Below, piece by piece: positions 1 through 8,125 of a stretch of DNA of 64,000 bases. The notes under the pieces were generated by a model. The model did no database searches. It worked only from the letters and a program-made list of their open reading frames with translations, and had not been told where the DNA came from. Numbering within the stretch: the first letter of the stretch is position 1; the number at the start of each line of letters is the position of its first letter. The translations under genes and the position numbers were made by a program. Source of the DNA: Nemesobacter sp965204665 (GTDB taxonomy: Bacteria; Desulfobacterota_D; UBA1144; Nemesobacterales; Nemesobacteraceae); the NCBI GenBank assembly GCA_965204665.1, contig OZ242002.1, positions 1,488,001 to 1,552,000 on the forward strand. Direction: 5' to 3'.

Positions 1-2
1 GC

Positions 3-1088
3 GGACTCTATGAATATGGGAAACTCAAGACCTCTGATCAGGAAAAATGCCGTCTTGAAAAAATCGGCATATACTCGGGAAAAATTTCCGCAGGTCACTT
101 CAGTTCCGTTTCCGCGCGCGCAAGCGTCGTTTCGCAGAGCGTGTCTTTTTCGAGAAACTTGGTGAACGACCCTCCCAATATGCTCACCCCGTCAATTCTG
201 GCGGAGCACGCGCTCTCGGTTGCCGCGGAATCTGATCATCTTGAGTGCAGGATATTAAAAAAAGACGAAATAAAGGAATTGGGTATGGGAGGACTTTCTG
301 CGGTTTCTTTCGGAAGTAGTGAACCTCCCGTGTTTATTCACCTTACTTATACTCCTCCCGCAAAATCAAAAAAGAAAATTGCTATTGTGGGCAAGGGTAT
401 AACCTTTGATTCGGGCGGTCTGTGTCTCAAGCCTGCCGACAGTATGAGAACCATGAAAATGGATATGTCCGGCGCCGCAGTCGTTATCGGTGCGATGAAG
501 GCCGTAGGACATCTTAAACCGAACGTAATTGTTCACGGCATCGTACCCGCTACGGAGAATATGACGGGCGCTTCCGCCTACAAGCCGGATGATGTGGTTA
601 CGGCTCTCAACGGAAAGACGATAGAGATTATAAATACAGACGCGGAGGGCAGAGTAGCTCTTTCGGACGCGCTCAGTTACGCTGTGCGCCTCGGGGTTTC
701 GGAGATAGTGGACCTTGCGACGCTTACGGGAGCCTGCATAGTAGCTCTCGGACTTCATAACGCGGGAGTTATGGGCAATGACCCCGCTCTGGTGAAGTCC
801 ATTCTTGATTCGGCAGGCAATGCGGGAGAGAAGATGTGGGAACTTCCACTGGATTCAGAACTTAAAGAAGAGATAAAAAGTCATGTGGCTGACATTAAAA
901 ACGTCGGAAGCAGATGGGGAGGAGCGATCACCGCGGCGCTTTTTCTTGAGAATTTCGTTTCCGATGTACCTTGGGTTCATATAGACATAGCCGGCCCGTC
1001 CTATGTGGAAAAGACATCCGAGTGGTATCAGTACGGCGCTTCGGGTTTCGGAGTGAGAACCATAGTCGATTACCTGATGAACAGATGA
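3..1088 (+). CDS. pepA: Leucyl aminopeptidase (M17), 5' end outside window
   Basis: The frame is open from base 3 with no stop, so the N-terminus lies upstream of the window; the GTG at 141 is internal. The visible 361 residues include the C-terminal catalytic domain of M17 cytosol aminopeptidases, which cut N-terminal residues from peptides using two metal ions. The metal and lysine motif VGKGITFDSGG and the family signature NTDAEGR (NTDAEGRV here) are both intact, as is the DMSGAA segment. The gene ends at TGA 1086-1088 and converges on ilvE. No strong terminator hairpin is visible in the 107 bp between them. Confidence 0.95.
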   Translation, partial: GLYEYGKLKTSDQEKCRLEKIGIYSGKISAGHFSSVSARASVVSQSVSFSRNLVNDPPNMLTPSILAEHALSVAAESDHLECRILKKDEIKELGMGGLSAVSFGSSEPPVFIHLTYTPPAKSKKKIAIVGKGITFDSGGLCLKPADSMRTMKMDMSGAAVVIGAMKAVGHLKPNVIVHGIVPATENMTGASAYKPDDVVTALNGKTIEIINTDAEGRVALSDALSYAVRLGVSEIVDLATLTGACIVALGLHNAGVMGNDPALVKSILDSAGNAGEKMWELPLDSELKEEIKSHVADIKNVGSRWGGAITAALFLENFVSDVPWVHIDIAGPSYVEKTSEWYQYGASGFGVRTIVDYLMNR

Positions 1089-1195
1089 AATCAGGAGTCT
1101 CGGATTTACTGGACAAGGAAACCGCAGGCGGAAACATTCAGATATTTTACGGTCGGACTCTGTTTCAGAATCTGTGATTCCCCCGGGGAGAGAGG

Positions 1196-2125
1196 CTAAA
1201 CGGAGTAGTCGTAGTCGAGCCAGTGGCTGAACCTCGGATCTTTTCCCTTAAGCGCGGCGAAGTATCTCTGCTGAATCCTTCTTGTCGTCTCGCCGCGTTT
1301 TCCCGACCCTATCTCCCTTCCGTCAACTTCCCTTATCGGGGTAACCTCGGCCGCCGTACCTGTGAAGAACGCCTCGTCAGATATATAGAGTTCATCCCTC
1401 GTGAAAAGTTGTTCCTTTACCTCGAGACCTTCGTCCCTGATTATATCCAGGACGCATTTTCTGGTTATCCCTTCAAGCACGCATGTAAGAGGAGGAGTTT
1501 TCAGAACTCCGTCTCTTACGATAAAAATATTTTCTCCGCTTCCTTCCGCAACATACCCTTCAGAATCAAGAAGTATCGCTTCGTCGTAACCCGTAACGGC
1601 CGCTTCCTGCCTGGCCATGACAGAATTTACGTAGTTTCCGCATATCTTCGCCTTGGTCATGAATGAGTTCACGCTCATTCTCGTGTAGGATGAAATCTTC
1701 GCTCTGATTCCGTTTGAGATGGCGCCGTCCCCGAGGTAGGTCCCCCACGGCCATGTGGCTATGGCCACGTTTATGGCGTTGTCTCCGGGCAGTATTCCGG
1801 ATGTTCCGCCGCCGATGAAGGCTATCGGCCTTATATAAGCTTCCGTATGTCCGTTTTCCCGCAGAACATCAACCACCGCATCGCAGAGCGTATCCATGTC
1901 GTATGGAATATTCATCCCCGCCACATGAGCCGAAGAGTAAAGCCTCTTCATATGTTCGGCGAGTTTCAGAACGGCCGATTTTCCGCCGGACCGTCTGTAC
2001 GCCCGTATGCCTTCGAACACTCCCAGACCGTAATGCAGCGTGTGTACCATAATATGCACATTCGCTTCATTCCACGGCAACAGTTTTCCGTTAAACCATA
2101 TTTTCGATAAATTGCTGTCCGACAT
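1196..2125 (-). CDS. ilvE: Branched-chain amino acid aminotransferase
   Basis: A class IV PLP aminotransferase that makes Val, Leu and Ile from their 2-oxo acids with glutamate. The N-terminus (KIWFNGKLLPW), the HYGLGVFEGIRAY segment, the PLP-lysine region (FMTKAKICGNYVNS) and EGSGENIF and GITRK are typical. I place the start at the ATG at 2125 (309 aa), because family members begin about 8 residues before the WFNG motif. A TTG at 2161 would add 12 residues lacking family character; the ribosome site does not decide between them. It lies downstream of, and codirectional with, the receiver-like gene at 2211-2597. Confidence 0.93.
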   Translation of the reverse strand: MSDSNLSKIWFNGKLLPWNEANVHIMVHTLHYGLGVFEGIRAYRRSGGKSAVLKLAEHMKRLYSSAHVAGMNIPYDMDTLCDAVVDVLRENGHTEAYIRPIAFIGGGTSGILPGDNAINVAIATWPWGTYLGDGAISNGIRAKISSYTRMSVNSFMTKAKICGNYVNSVMARQEAAVTGYDEAILLDSEGYVAEGSGENIFIVRDGVLKTPPLTCVLEGITRKCVLDIIRDEGLEVKEQLFTRDELYISDEAFFTGTAAEVTPIREVDGREIGSGKRGETTRRIQQRYFAALKGKDPRFSHWLDYDYSV

Positions 2126-2210
2126 GATCCGACACGCGGTCCGGGGGAAGAAATTTTGCAAACAGTATTATTCTTCCGCATCCCGTTGTCAAGCGTGCCG
2201 AGACGGCATT

Positions 2211-2597
2211 TTATTCAGCTTCCGAGGGACTTTCAAGAATTTCCCGCATTATAGAATGCATCTCCCGGGAGAATCTTGACCTCGGAACAACAAGGTCGAT
2301 TCCTTTTTCTAAAAATTTGCCGGCAAGTTCCTTTTCCACATGAGGTAGATAGCCTATACAGAACAGATGTCTGTGGTAAGCGGAGTTCTTCAGTTCCATA
2401 AAAATTTCCGCGGCGTCGATCTTTTTCGAAGCGAGATCAATAATCACAAGCCCGATATTCTCATTCTCGGTTTTAGCGTGCAGTTCTCCCTGTTTTTTTA
2501 CCTTTACCGTCCGTGCGCCGAGTTTTTCCGCAGCCGCCTGGATTTTTGATGAGAAAAAGATGTCGTCTGCGACCAGACATACAATTTTGCGTAACAT
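2211..2597 (-). CDS. Receiver-like (CheY-fold) single-domain protein, divergent
   Basis: A 128-residue protein with the alternating beta/alpha layout of a response-regulator receiver. An acidic pair D11-D12 follows beta strand 1, and a candidate phospho-acceptor D54 sits in VIIDL after strand 3. The usual conserved lysine after strand 5 appears to be replaced in VVPRSRF, and the Thr/Ser switch position is unclear (CIGYLPH). It has no output domain. It may be a pseudo-receiver that signals by protein contact rather than by phosphorylation; the partner is unknown. No histidine kinase gene is adjacent. It lies upstream of ilvE with an 85-bp gap. Confidence 0.55.
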   Translation of the reverse strand: MLRKIVCLVADDIFFSSKIQAAAEKLGARTVKVKKQGELHAKTENENIGLVIIDLASKKIDAAEIFMELKNSAYHRHLFCIGYLPHVEKELAGKFLEKGIDLVVPRSRFSREMHSIMREILESPSEAE

Positions 2598-2731
2598 CGT
2601 TGAACCGGTTAACTCTCCCCGCTAAACATAGTAGAATTGAAGGGGTTTAGCAATACTTCGGGTTTTGTTCGGCCCGGAACTTCAGACCGTCCGATACCGG
2701 ACAGGTTTTCTTTAGCAAGGAGGATAATGAA

Positions 2732-3166
2732 ATGAAAGCTACGCTGATCGCTTTTGTTGTGGCCATGATATGGGGACTCAATCCTATTTTTGAAAAACTC
2801 AGTCTCAAGGGGGCGTCTCCTCTCTCTGCGATCACGATAAGATTTGTCTTCACGACATTCTGTCTTGTTCTCGTGGTGCTTGCAACCGGGAGATTCACGC
2901 AGATAATAGACATCGACGGTGAAACGCTTTTCTGGATACTGCTTTCCGGTCTGCTGGGAGGATTGATAGGACTTTTTCTCTATTTTACAGCCCTTCAGAT
3001 TTCAGACACATCGAAAATTGTGGCGATAATAGCCACGTTTCCCATGTTCACGGCACTTTACGCATATCTGCTTCTAGGAGAGACTCCGGGTCCGACGAGG
3101 ATAATCGGAATAGCTTTCATAGTCGTCGGTTCCGTGCTTATCGAGTGGAACATGCACGCGCGCTGA
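2732..3166 (+). CDS. EamA/DMT-family half-transporter
   Basis: A 144-residue, very hydrophobic protein with about five predicted membrane helices (near residues 2-22, 36-55, 66-88, 93-113 and 123-138). It matches one EamA repeat (AMIWGLNPIFEKLSLKG near the start, LLLGE before the last helix). Most family members have two repeats, while single-repeat versions are thought to dimerise in the inner membrane. The substrate cannot be told. The ATG at 2732 has a strong ribosome site (AAGGAGG, 2717-2723). Both neighbours are on the opposite strand, so it is likely monocistronic. Confidence 0.75.
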   Translation: MKATLIAFVVAMIWGLNPIFEKLSLKGASPLSAITIRFVFTTFCLVLVVLATGRFTQIIDIDGETLFWILLSGLLGGLIGLFLYFTALQISDTSKIVAIIATFPMFTALYAYLLLGETPGPTRIIGIAFIVVGSVLIEWNMHAR

Positions 3167-3172
3167 GGCGTA

Positions 3173-3490
3173 CTACGACTCCATGAACTCAATAAGATCG
3201 CGAAACTCCTCGGCCATATCCGGATGGCCGTGCCTGAGGGCTGCCCGGATGCCTTTTTGGTAGGCGTTTTTCGCGTCCTGCCTCATTCCCAGTTCCGCAT
3301 AGCAGTATGCAAGCATTCTGTAAGCGGCTCCCTCGTCGTCTTTCAGATCAAGGTATGTTTTTATCGTTTCTATTGTTTCCTCATAGCGTTCGAGTTTGAA
3401 GTATTCATTGGCGAGACTGTAATGAATCAAAGGGTTTTCAGGATTTTTCCTGAGTAGTTTTTTGAAATTCAGAATTTTATCTTCGGACAT
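3173..3490 (-). CDS. Small tetratricopeptide-repeat protein
   Basis: 105 residues made almost entirely of TPR-like helical hairpins. NPENPLIHYSLANEYFKLER and DDEGAAYRMLAYCYAELGM carry the canonical small/large residue pattern (A, Y, G/A). It is probably a cytoplasmic protein-protein interaction module. It is the third gene of the minus-strand set lpdA-lipB-TPR, starting 36 bp after the lipB stop. No catalytic motif is visible and its partner is unknown. Confidence 0.75.
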   Translation of the reverse strand: MSEDKILNFKKLLRKNPENPLIHYSLANEYFKLERYEETIETIKTYLDLKDDEGAAYRMLAYCYAELGMRQDAKNAYQKGIRAALRHGHPDMAEEFRDLIEFMES

Positions 3491-3526
3491 TCTTCACCAC
3501 CTGATCGAGTCTCAACCCGTCTGCTT

Positions 3527-4255
3527 TCACTCAGTTTTTCTCCGGCAGTCTGCCGTTGTCTGTTCATGCTGTCTGTTGTTCGTTATGTCCTGTTCGTTTT
3601 TTGAAGAGATACCGGTAAAACCGAACACTTCAGTAAAATTCTTTATCAGTGAAGGCGACACATCATCAACCGTGATTTCGCCGTTTTCCCCAAGCCAGCT
3701 CCGCATGGAGGATATCCGCACATCGGTTATTCCGCAGGAAAGTATGAGGTCGAAATAATCAAGGTCCGTACATACGTTAAGAGCGAAACCGTGGTAGGTC
3801 ACCCATTTTTTTACCGCTATACCTATGGATGCTATCTTGCTTCTTTCAACCCAGACCCCCGTCGCATTATCTGTTCGTCTGCTTCGGATCCCGAAATCGC
3901 TGAGAGTGCGTATTATCACCTCTTCAATCTTTCTCATATGGTTGCGAATATCTGTCCCGTGATCTTTCAGGTCCATAATCGGATAGCCGACTATCTGTCC
4001 CGGACCGTGAAAAGTTATATCACCTCCTCTTGAAGAATGAATGAATGAAATTCCATGTTTTTCAAGATAGTCCTTTCTTACCAGAAGGTGTCGGGTATCA
4101 CCTTTTCTTCCGATGGTGATGGTAGGCGGATGCTGCAGAATCAGCAGGGAATCAGGCGATTGTCCCGTTATTTTTCCGGCAAGAAGAGTTTTCTGGTAGG
4201 AGAGAGCCTTCTCATAACCGAGAGTCCCGAGCTCATATATGTCAAGGTCACCCAT
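3527..4255 (-). CDS. lipB: Octanoyl-[acyl-carrier-protein]:protein N-octanoyltransferase
   Basis: LipB moves the octanoyl chain from acyl-ACP to the lipoyl domains of 2-oxoacid dehydrogenases and GcvH. The family signature RGGDITFHGPGQ is present. The catalytic lysine region (ASIGIAVKKWVTYHG) and catalytic cysteine (ILSCGITDV) are intact. The ATG at 4255 (242 aa) is preferred; a TTG at 4285 would directly abut the lpdA stop, suggesting translational coupling either way. The last 25 or so residues are polar (Asn/Gln/Arg-rich) and extend past the usual fold. Linkage to lpdA makes sense because both serve lipoylated complexes. Confidence 0.93.
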   Translation of the reverse strand: MGDLDIYELGTLGYEKALSYQKTLLAGKITGQSPDSLLILQHPPTITIGRKGDTRHLLVRKDYLEKHGISFIHSSRGGDITFHGPGQIVGYPIMDLKDHGTDIRNHMRKIEEVIIRTLSDFGIRSRRTDNATGVWVERSKIASIGIAVKKWVTYHGFALNVCTDLDYFDLILSCGITDVRISSMRSWLGENGEITVDDVSPSLIKNFTEVFGFTGISSKNEQDITNNRQHEQTTADCRRKTE

Positions 4256-4285
4256 CAGATCGGGAGCAGAGGACGCTTCGCACAA

Positions 4286-5716
4286 TCAGAAATTTCTGAC
4301 CCTTCCCATCGCGTCCAGAGCCGCTTCCATCACGGCTTCTGATAGAGTGGGGTGCGCATGCTGCGTGACAGCTATCTCGAAAGCAGTGGTTTCAAGAGTT
4401 TTCGCCACTCCGAGTTCCGCGATCATTTCCGTCGCTCCGTGGCCTATTATATGACCTCCGAGAAGTTCCTTTGTTTCTGCATCGAAAACAACCTTGACGA
4501 AACCATCCGTTTCTCCCACTGCAACGGCTTTGCCGACCGCCCTGAACGGAAACCTTCCGACCTCTATCTTATAACCTTGATCCCTCGCCTGTTTTTCCGT
4601 AAGTCCCAACATGGATACTTCAGGCTGACAGTAGACGCACCCCGGAATCGAGTTGTAGTGAACCCTGGAATCAAGACCGTTCATTCTTTCAACCGCCACA
4701 ACTCCTTCTTCCGAAGCCTTATGAGCTAGCATCGCTCCGCCTATAACGTCTCCTATGGCGTATATGTTGCTGCAGGTCGTCATATAGTTTTCATCTGTTT
4801 TTATAAAGCCGCCGTCGTCAAGCTCGATTCCCACATCTTCAAGACCCATACTGTCACCCGTGTCGTAAAAGGAAAAAGATGTCGGAGCAGCGTTCGCCGC
4901 AGCTTTTCTTCCTATTGAAACAAGTACCATATCGGCTTCAAGTTTCGCTTCTTTTCCGGATGTCCTGTCCTCAACGGTCACGGTCGCGGACCCCGCTCTT
5001 TTAGTCAGAGATTTGTAGGCAGTTTCGATGAGAATAGTCATCCCCTGTTTTTTGAATATTTTCAGCGCCTCCCGCGCCACTTCCTCGTCCGAACCCGGCA
5101 TGATCTGCTTTTCCATCTCAATTATGGTCACCTTGCTTCCGAAAGAGTTGTACACATAAGCGAACTCCATTCCTATGTATCCTCCGCCTATTATCACAAC
5201 GGAATCCGGGACCTCGGTGTGCATTACAGCCTCATCGCTTGTCATTACCACTTTACCGTCAATCTCAAGTCCCGGAAGGGTTCTCGGAACGGAACCCGTG
5301 GCGAGAAGTATGCGCTCACTTTCGATATCACAGGTGTCTTTTCCCTCAACGGAAACGCTGTGCGGAGATGTGAGTCTCGCGGTGCCGCTTACAAGGTCTA
5401 TCTTGTTTTTCTTGAGCAGTCCGACAACTCCCCTGTTGAGGCTTGAGGATGCGTTTCTGCTTTTCTTTATAACCTTTGAATAATCAAATGAAAGTTCTTT
5501 ATGTGAGATTCCGAACCGTTCCGCGTGAATGAAATAGGAGTACATTTCCGCGCATTTGAGGATCGCCTTTGATGGTATGCACCCCCAGTTAAGGCACACT
5601 CCGCCGGGTTTATCCCGCTCCACCACCGCGACTTTCATTCCCATCTGCGCGGCTCTTATGGCCGCTATGTATCCGCCGGGTCCGGACCCTACAACCGTAA
5701 GATCAAACTTTTCCAT
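4286..5716 (-). CDS. lpdA: Dihydrolipoyl dehydrogenase (E3)
   Basis: A 476-residue flavoprotein that reoxidises dihydrolipoamide with NAD+ for pyruvate and 2-oxoglutarate dehydrogenases and the glycine cleavage system. It has an N-terminal FAD Rossmann motif (VVGSGPGGYIAA), the redox disulfide GVCLNWGCIPSKA, an NAD-binding GGGYIGMEFA, the FAD AIGD motif and the C-terminal catalytic His-Glu pair (QHAHPTLSE). First gene of lpdA-lipB-TPR. No clear Shine-Dalgarno precedes the ATG, and the best promoter (5727-5754) would start transcription about 4 nt before it. Confidence 0.97.
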   Translation of the reverse strand: MEKFDLTVVGSGPGGYIAAIRAAQMGMKVAVVERDKPGGVCLNWGCIPSKAILKCAEMYSYFIHAERFGISHKELSFDYSKVIKKSRNASSSLNRGVVGLLKKNKIDLVSGTARLTSPHSVSVEGKDTCDIESERILLATGSVPRTLPGLEIDGKVVMTSDEAVMHTEVPDSVVIIGGGYIGMEFAYVYNSFGSKVTIIEMEKQIMPGSDEEVAREALKIFKKQGMTILIETAYKSLTKRAGSATVTVEDRTSGKEAKLEADMVLVSIGRKAAANAAPTSFSFYDTGDSMGLEDVGIELDDGGFIKTDENYMTTCSNIYAIGDVIGGAMLAHKASEEGVVAVERMNGLDSRVHYNSIPGCVYCQPEVSMLGLTEKQARDQGYKIEVGRFPFRAVGKAVAVGETDGFVKVVFDAETKELLGGHIIGHGATEMIAELGVAKTLETTAFEIAVTQHAHPTLSEAVMEAALDAMGRVRNF

Positions 5717-5726
5717 GGTGACGGTA

Positions 5727-5754
5727 ATTATATTTATATTTGCTGTATCGTCAA
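5727..5754 (-). promoter_or_regulatory. Sigma-70-type promoter for lpdA
   Basis: On the minus strand TTGACG (5754-5749) is followed after 16 bp by a perfect TATAAT (5732-5727). The predicted start of transcription is near 5720, only about 4 nt before the lpdA ATG at 5716. The lpdA-lipB mRNA may therefore be near-leaderless. Confidence 0.65.
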
Positions 5755-5991
5755 AGACGGAATTGCAGATTTGTTATCTGTTCCGCATGAATTGAACTCG
5801 GATTCGGTTTCGGACGGGATATTATCGAATGCGGAAATGATTCCGGCTGAATGATCTCCACAACACGCTCTTTCATGGCGTCCGACATTCAACGGAAAAA
5901 TGTTTTGTCGCAATGTAAAAAACTTACGGGTGATATATGCAAGGTATGTGGGATATCCACGGGTCGGATATGGTGTCTGTTCGCTGCAGAA

Positions 5992-6023
5992 AACCCGGGC
6001 TCCGATCTTTCGGAACCCGGGTT
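5992..6023 (-). terminator. Intrinsic terminator downstream of RTX lipoprotein gene 1
   Basis: An 8-bp GC-rich stem AACCCGGG/CCCGGGTT is continued, after one mismatch, by a 5-bp stem TCCGA/TCGGA closing a 4-nt loop. On the minus strand the stem runs into TTTTCTG. It lies between the stop of the gene at 6106-7446 and the lpdA promoter, so it insulates the two. The rest of 5717-6105 contains no gene that I can support. Confidence 0.75.
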
Positions 6024-6059
6024 GATCTGAAGAAGAACAAACAGAACCTGCTGAACATT

Positions 6060-6088
6060 GAAGTTGTTTTCTATAGAGAAACAACTTC
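6060..6088 (-). repeat. Short inverted repeat in the 3' UTR of RTX gene 1
   Basis: GAAGTTGTTT (6060-6069) and AAACAACTTC (6079-6088) form a perfect 10-bp stem with a 9-nt loop, 18 bp beyond the stop codon. The AAACAACTTCACC part also occurs after RTX gene 2 (near 17800), so the duplicated units share 3' flanking sequence. It could protect the mRNA end or be an auxiliary terminator. Confidence 0.5.
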
Positions 6089-6105
6089 ACCGGAACCGAT
6101 TGAAC

Positions 6106-7446
6106 TCAGTCCACGAATTCCCGTCGGGCCGCTGTATTGCGGATTGTATCTGCTACACCGGATGACTGTAACTGAACAACATCATCGAAAGTAGTGGTTC
6201 CTGCTACGATAACGGAAATATTAACGGTGCCGGTTCCGCCGAACGTTTTGGCTCCTTGGGGGAAACCCTTGAAGCGGATCTTGTCGTTCTGTGATGCATT
6301 AAAGTCCCTGATAGCGTCCTTCTCATTTCTGTGCTCGTATTCAAGGACGAAGATGTCGGCGCCGGCCTGGCCGTAAAGAATGTCGGCACCGGCACCACCT
6401 GTAATAACATCATTACCACCCCCTCCAGCGAGCAGATCATTTCCGGCTTTTCCGTTAATCGTATCGTTTCCACCCAGCCCGTAAAGGTGATTTCCCAGAG
6501 CATCTCCGCTGATGGTATCATTGGCGCTAGTGGCCATAACGTTCTCAATACCTGTAAATGTAGACATTCCCCAACCATGAGTACTGCCGTCGAAAGACCC
6601 GGTGGAAAGATCAAAGGTTACAGATGTATTCACAAAATTGAAGACAGCTTGGGAATTATCCTTCAATCCCGGCAATATGGCACTTGCACTAGGTATATTA
6701 CCTATGAGCATCAAATCATTTGCAGCAGCACCACGAAGAGCAGTTCCTGTCGGGGTGCCGCCGTTAAATCTGTTATTCCCTGGTTCAGTCAGAAAAAAAA
6801 CATCTCCACCGTCTCCACCGTTGAGCGTATCATTGCCGTCGCCGCCATAGAGTACGTCCCGTCCCGCATCGCCGTTGATGGTATCATCGCCGCCTGCTCC
6901 CCGGATATAATCAGCACCGTCTCCGCCGTGGATGGTATTGGCGCCGGCGGTGGCCCAGATTGTATCATCTCCGTCTCCGCCGTAGATGATGTCGTCGGTA
7001 GTTCCCGAGAGGTTGCCGTCAAGATGAGCATCAATGTGGTCATCTCCGTCTTCACCATATATCGTATCCGTGCCGGCACCGCCGCCTATCTTGTCGTTTC
7101 CGGCACCGGCGTAAACAGTATCATCGCCGTCTCCGGCATTAATCGTGTTTTTGTACTGATTTCCGCATATGACATCGTCGTCATCAGTCCCCGTGATATC
7201 ATTGGAGATACCGGGCAGCGCATTTATACCGTTGCTCACGTCGCATCTGGGGTCACCGAAGGACTTTCCCTGATCTCCCTGCGGGCCCCCCGCTCCCTGT
7301 GTTCCCGGATCTCCTTTATCTCCTTTCGCCCCGTCTTTCCCTGCCGGACCTGCTGGTCCCGCAGGACCTCTATCCCCCTCACAAGCAACAAAGAAAACCG
7401 CTCCGCCGAGCAGAAACAACAAAACTAAGAAATTACGTAACTTCAT
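6106..7446 (-). CDS. Lipoprotein with collagen-like stalk and RTX repeats (paralog 1)
   Basis: 446 residues. Residues 1-22 form an SPII signal peptide ending in FVAC (lipidated Cys22). Residues 23-61 are about 13 Gly-X-Y triplets (GPAGPAGPAGKDGAKGDKGD and onward). After a single-Cys linker (DPRCD), most of the rest is RTX-type nonapeptides (GGDGDDTI, GGAGADIL) that typically bind calcium as a parallel beta roll. It ends in EFVD. RTX proteins usually leave by type I secretion without a signal peptide, so Sec/lipoprotein targeting is unusual; a surface-exposed, outer-membrane-anchored protein is my inference. The start has a strong AAGGAGGT site (7454-7461). Paralogs lie at 17810-19249 and 50935-52251. 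Confidence 0.85.
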   Translation of the reverse strand: MKLRNFLVLLFLLGGAVFFVACEGDRGPAGPAGPAGKDGAKGDKGDPGTQGAGGPQGDQGKSFGDPRCDVSNGINALPGISNDITGTDDDDVICGNQYKNTINAGDGDDTVYAGAGNDKIGGGAGTDTIYGEDGDDHIDAHLDGNLSGTTDDIIYGGDGDDTIWATAGANTIHGGDGADYIRGAGGDDTINGDAGRDVLYGGDGNDTLNGGDGGDVFFLTEPGNNRFNGGTPTGTALRGAAANDLMLIGNIPSASAILPGLKDNSQAVFNFVNTSVTFDLSTGSFDGSTHGWGMSTFTGIENVMATSANDTISGDALGNHLYGLGGNDTINGKAGNDLLAGGGGNDVITGGAGADILYGQAGADIFVLEYEHRNEKDAIRDFNASQNDKIRFKGFPQGAKTFGGTGTVNISVIVAGTTTFDDVVQLQSSGVADTIRNTAARREFVD

Positions 7447-7474
7447 GACAAAACCTCCTTAAGCAGATGTTTTG

Positions 7475-7501
7475 ATTCTACCCCCCCCCATATGAAGTCA
7501 A
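7475..7501 (-). promoter_or_regulatory. Promoter of RTX gene 1 with 9-G tract in the spacer
   Basis: On the minus strand: -35 TTGACT (7501-7496), spacer TCATAT plus nine G (15 bp, G tract 7489-7481), -10 TAGAAT (7480-7475). The ATG follows about 28 bp after the -10 box, with a good Shine-Dalgarno between. The G run is in the place where one-base slippage changes -35/-10 spacing, as in known phase-variable promoters. An 11-G tract would restore the optimal 17 bp. Confidence 0.75.
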
Positions 7502-7521
7502 GCAATCTTTTTGAAGAGATA

Positions 7522-7965
7522 GTCGAGACTGTGAAGATATTCTGAGGTTCTGCATTGTTAAGCGTAGACCTCGGAACCGAGATGTTTTTATAGAATATGA
7601 TTTGTATCCATTTTTCTTTCCTCGGCCGATACTATCTGAAGCGGCATAATTATCTTTGCTCCCGCCCATTACAGGCAGTCAGGAGTCGGCATCACCTCTT
7701 TCCCGAGGTATGAATACACTATTCTTGATACCGAGGTGTAATACGCAATGAACTGACGCAGATACAAACCCGCACTTGACCGCGGTCAAACACTGCTTCT
7801 GCCCGAGAGAGTGGAAGACTGTGCGGGAGAGAATCACCGGGTTCGGGCGCTTGACACCTATGTCGACACCCTTGATCCGGCTTCTCTAGGATTCAAGCAT
7901 ACCGAGGCCGGCACCACAGCGGAGATGCATCCCTATAATTCGTGGGTGAAATTTTTAGCTGGATG
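7522..7965 (+). mobile_element. Decayed 5' fragment of an IS1182-like element
   Basis: From GAGACTGTGAAGATATTCTG (around 7525) onward the plus strand matches the minus strand of the IS at 48950-50824: its inverted repeat, the CTCGGAACCGAG palindrome, CATAATTATCTTTG and CTTGATACCGAGGTGTAATACG. This runs into about 70 codons of transposase N-terminus (RRYKPALDRGQTLLLPERVED, VRALDTYVDTLD, FKHTEAGTTA). The original ATG is followed by an in-frame TGA and the reading ends near 7965. It has no catalytic region and is a dead remnant, directly upstream of RTX gene 1. The rest of 7966-8125 shows only a weak imperfect hairpin (8006-8039). Confidence 0.75.
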
Positions 7966-8125
7966 ATCTAACAAACACACTCCTTTGCTCCATGCAGAGA
8001 CACTCAGAAGTCGGGAAAAAAGTTGTTTCCGGCACTTCTGGCACATTGTAAAGGGGCGGAGTTAAAAACAAGTTCAGTTATGCCTCAGATGGTTTTTCTC
8101 TGCGAGGAATTCACCTCGGTCTCCG

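Noticed and set aside
6331..7428. A 365-residue open frame on the plus strand opposite RTX gene 1
   Set aside because: It is the antisense of a repetitive Gly/Asp-coding region, which leaves other frames open; the product has no domain pattern and no ribosome site.
6106..7446. A true secreted RTX toxin
   Set aside because: No acylation domain, no toxin domain and no type I transporter genes nearby; the protein has an N-terminal lipoprotein signal instead.
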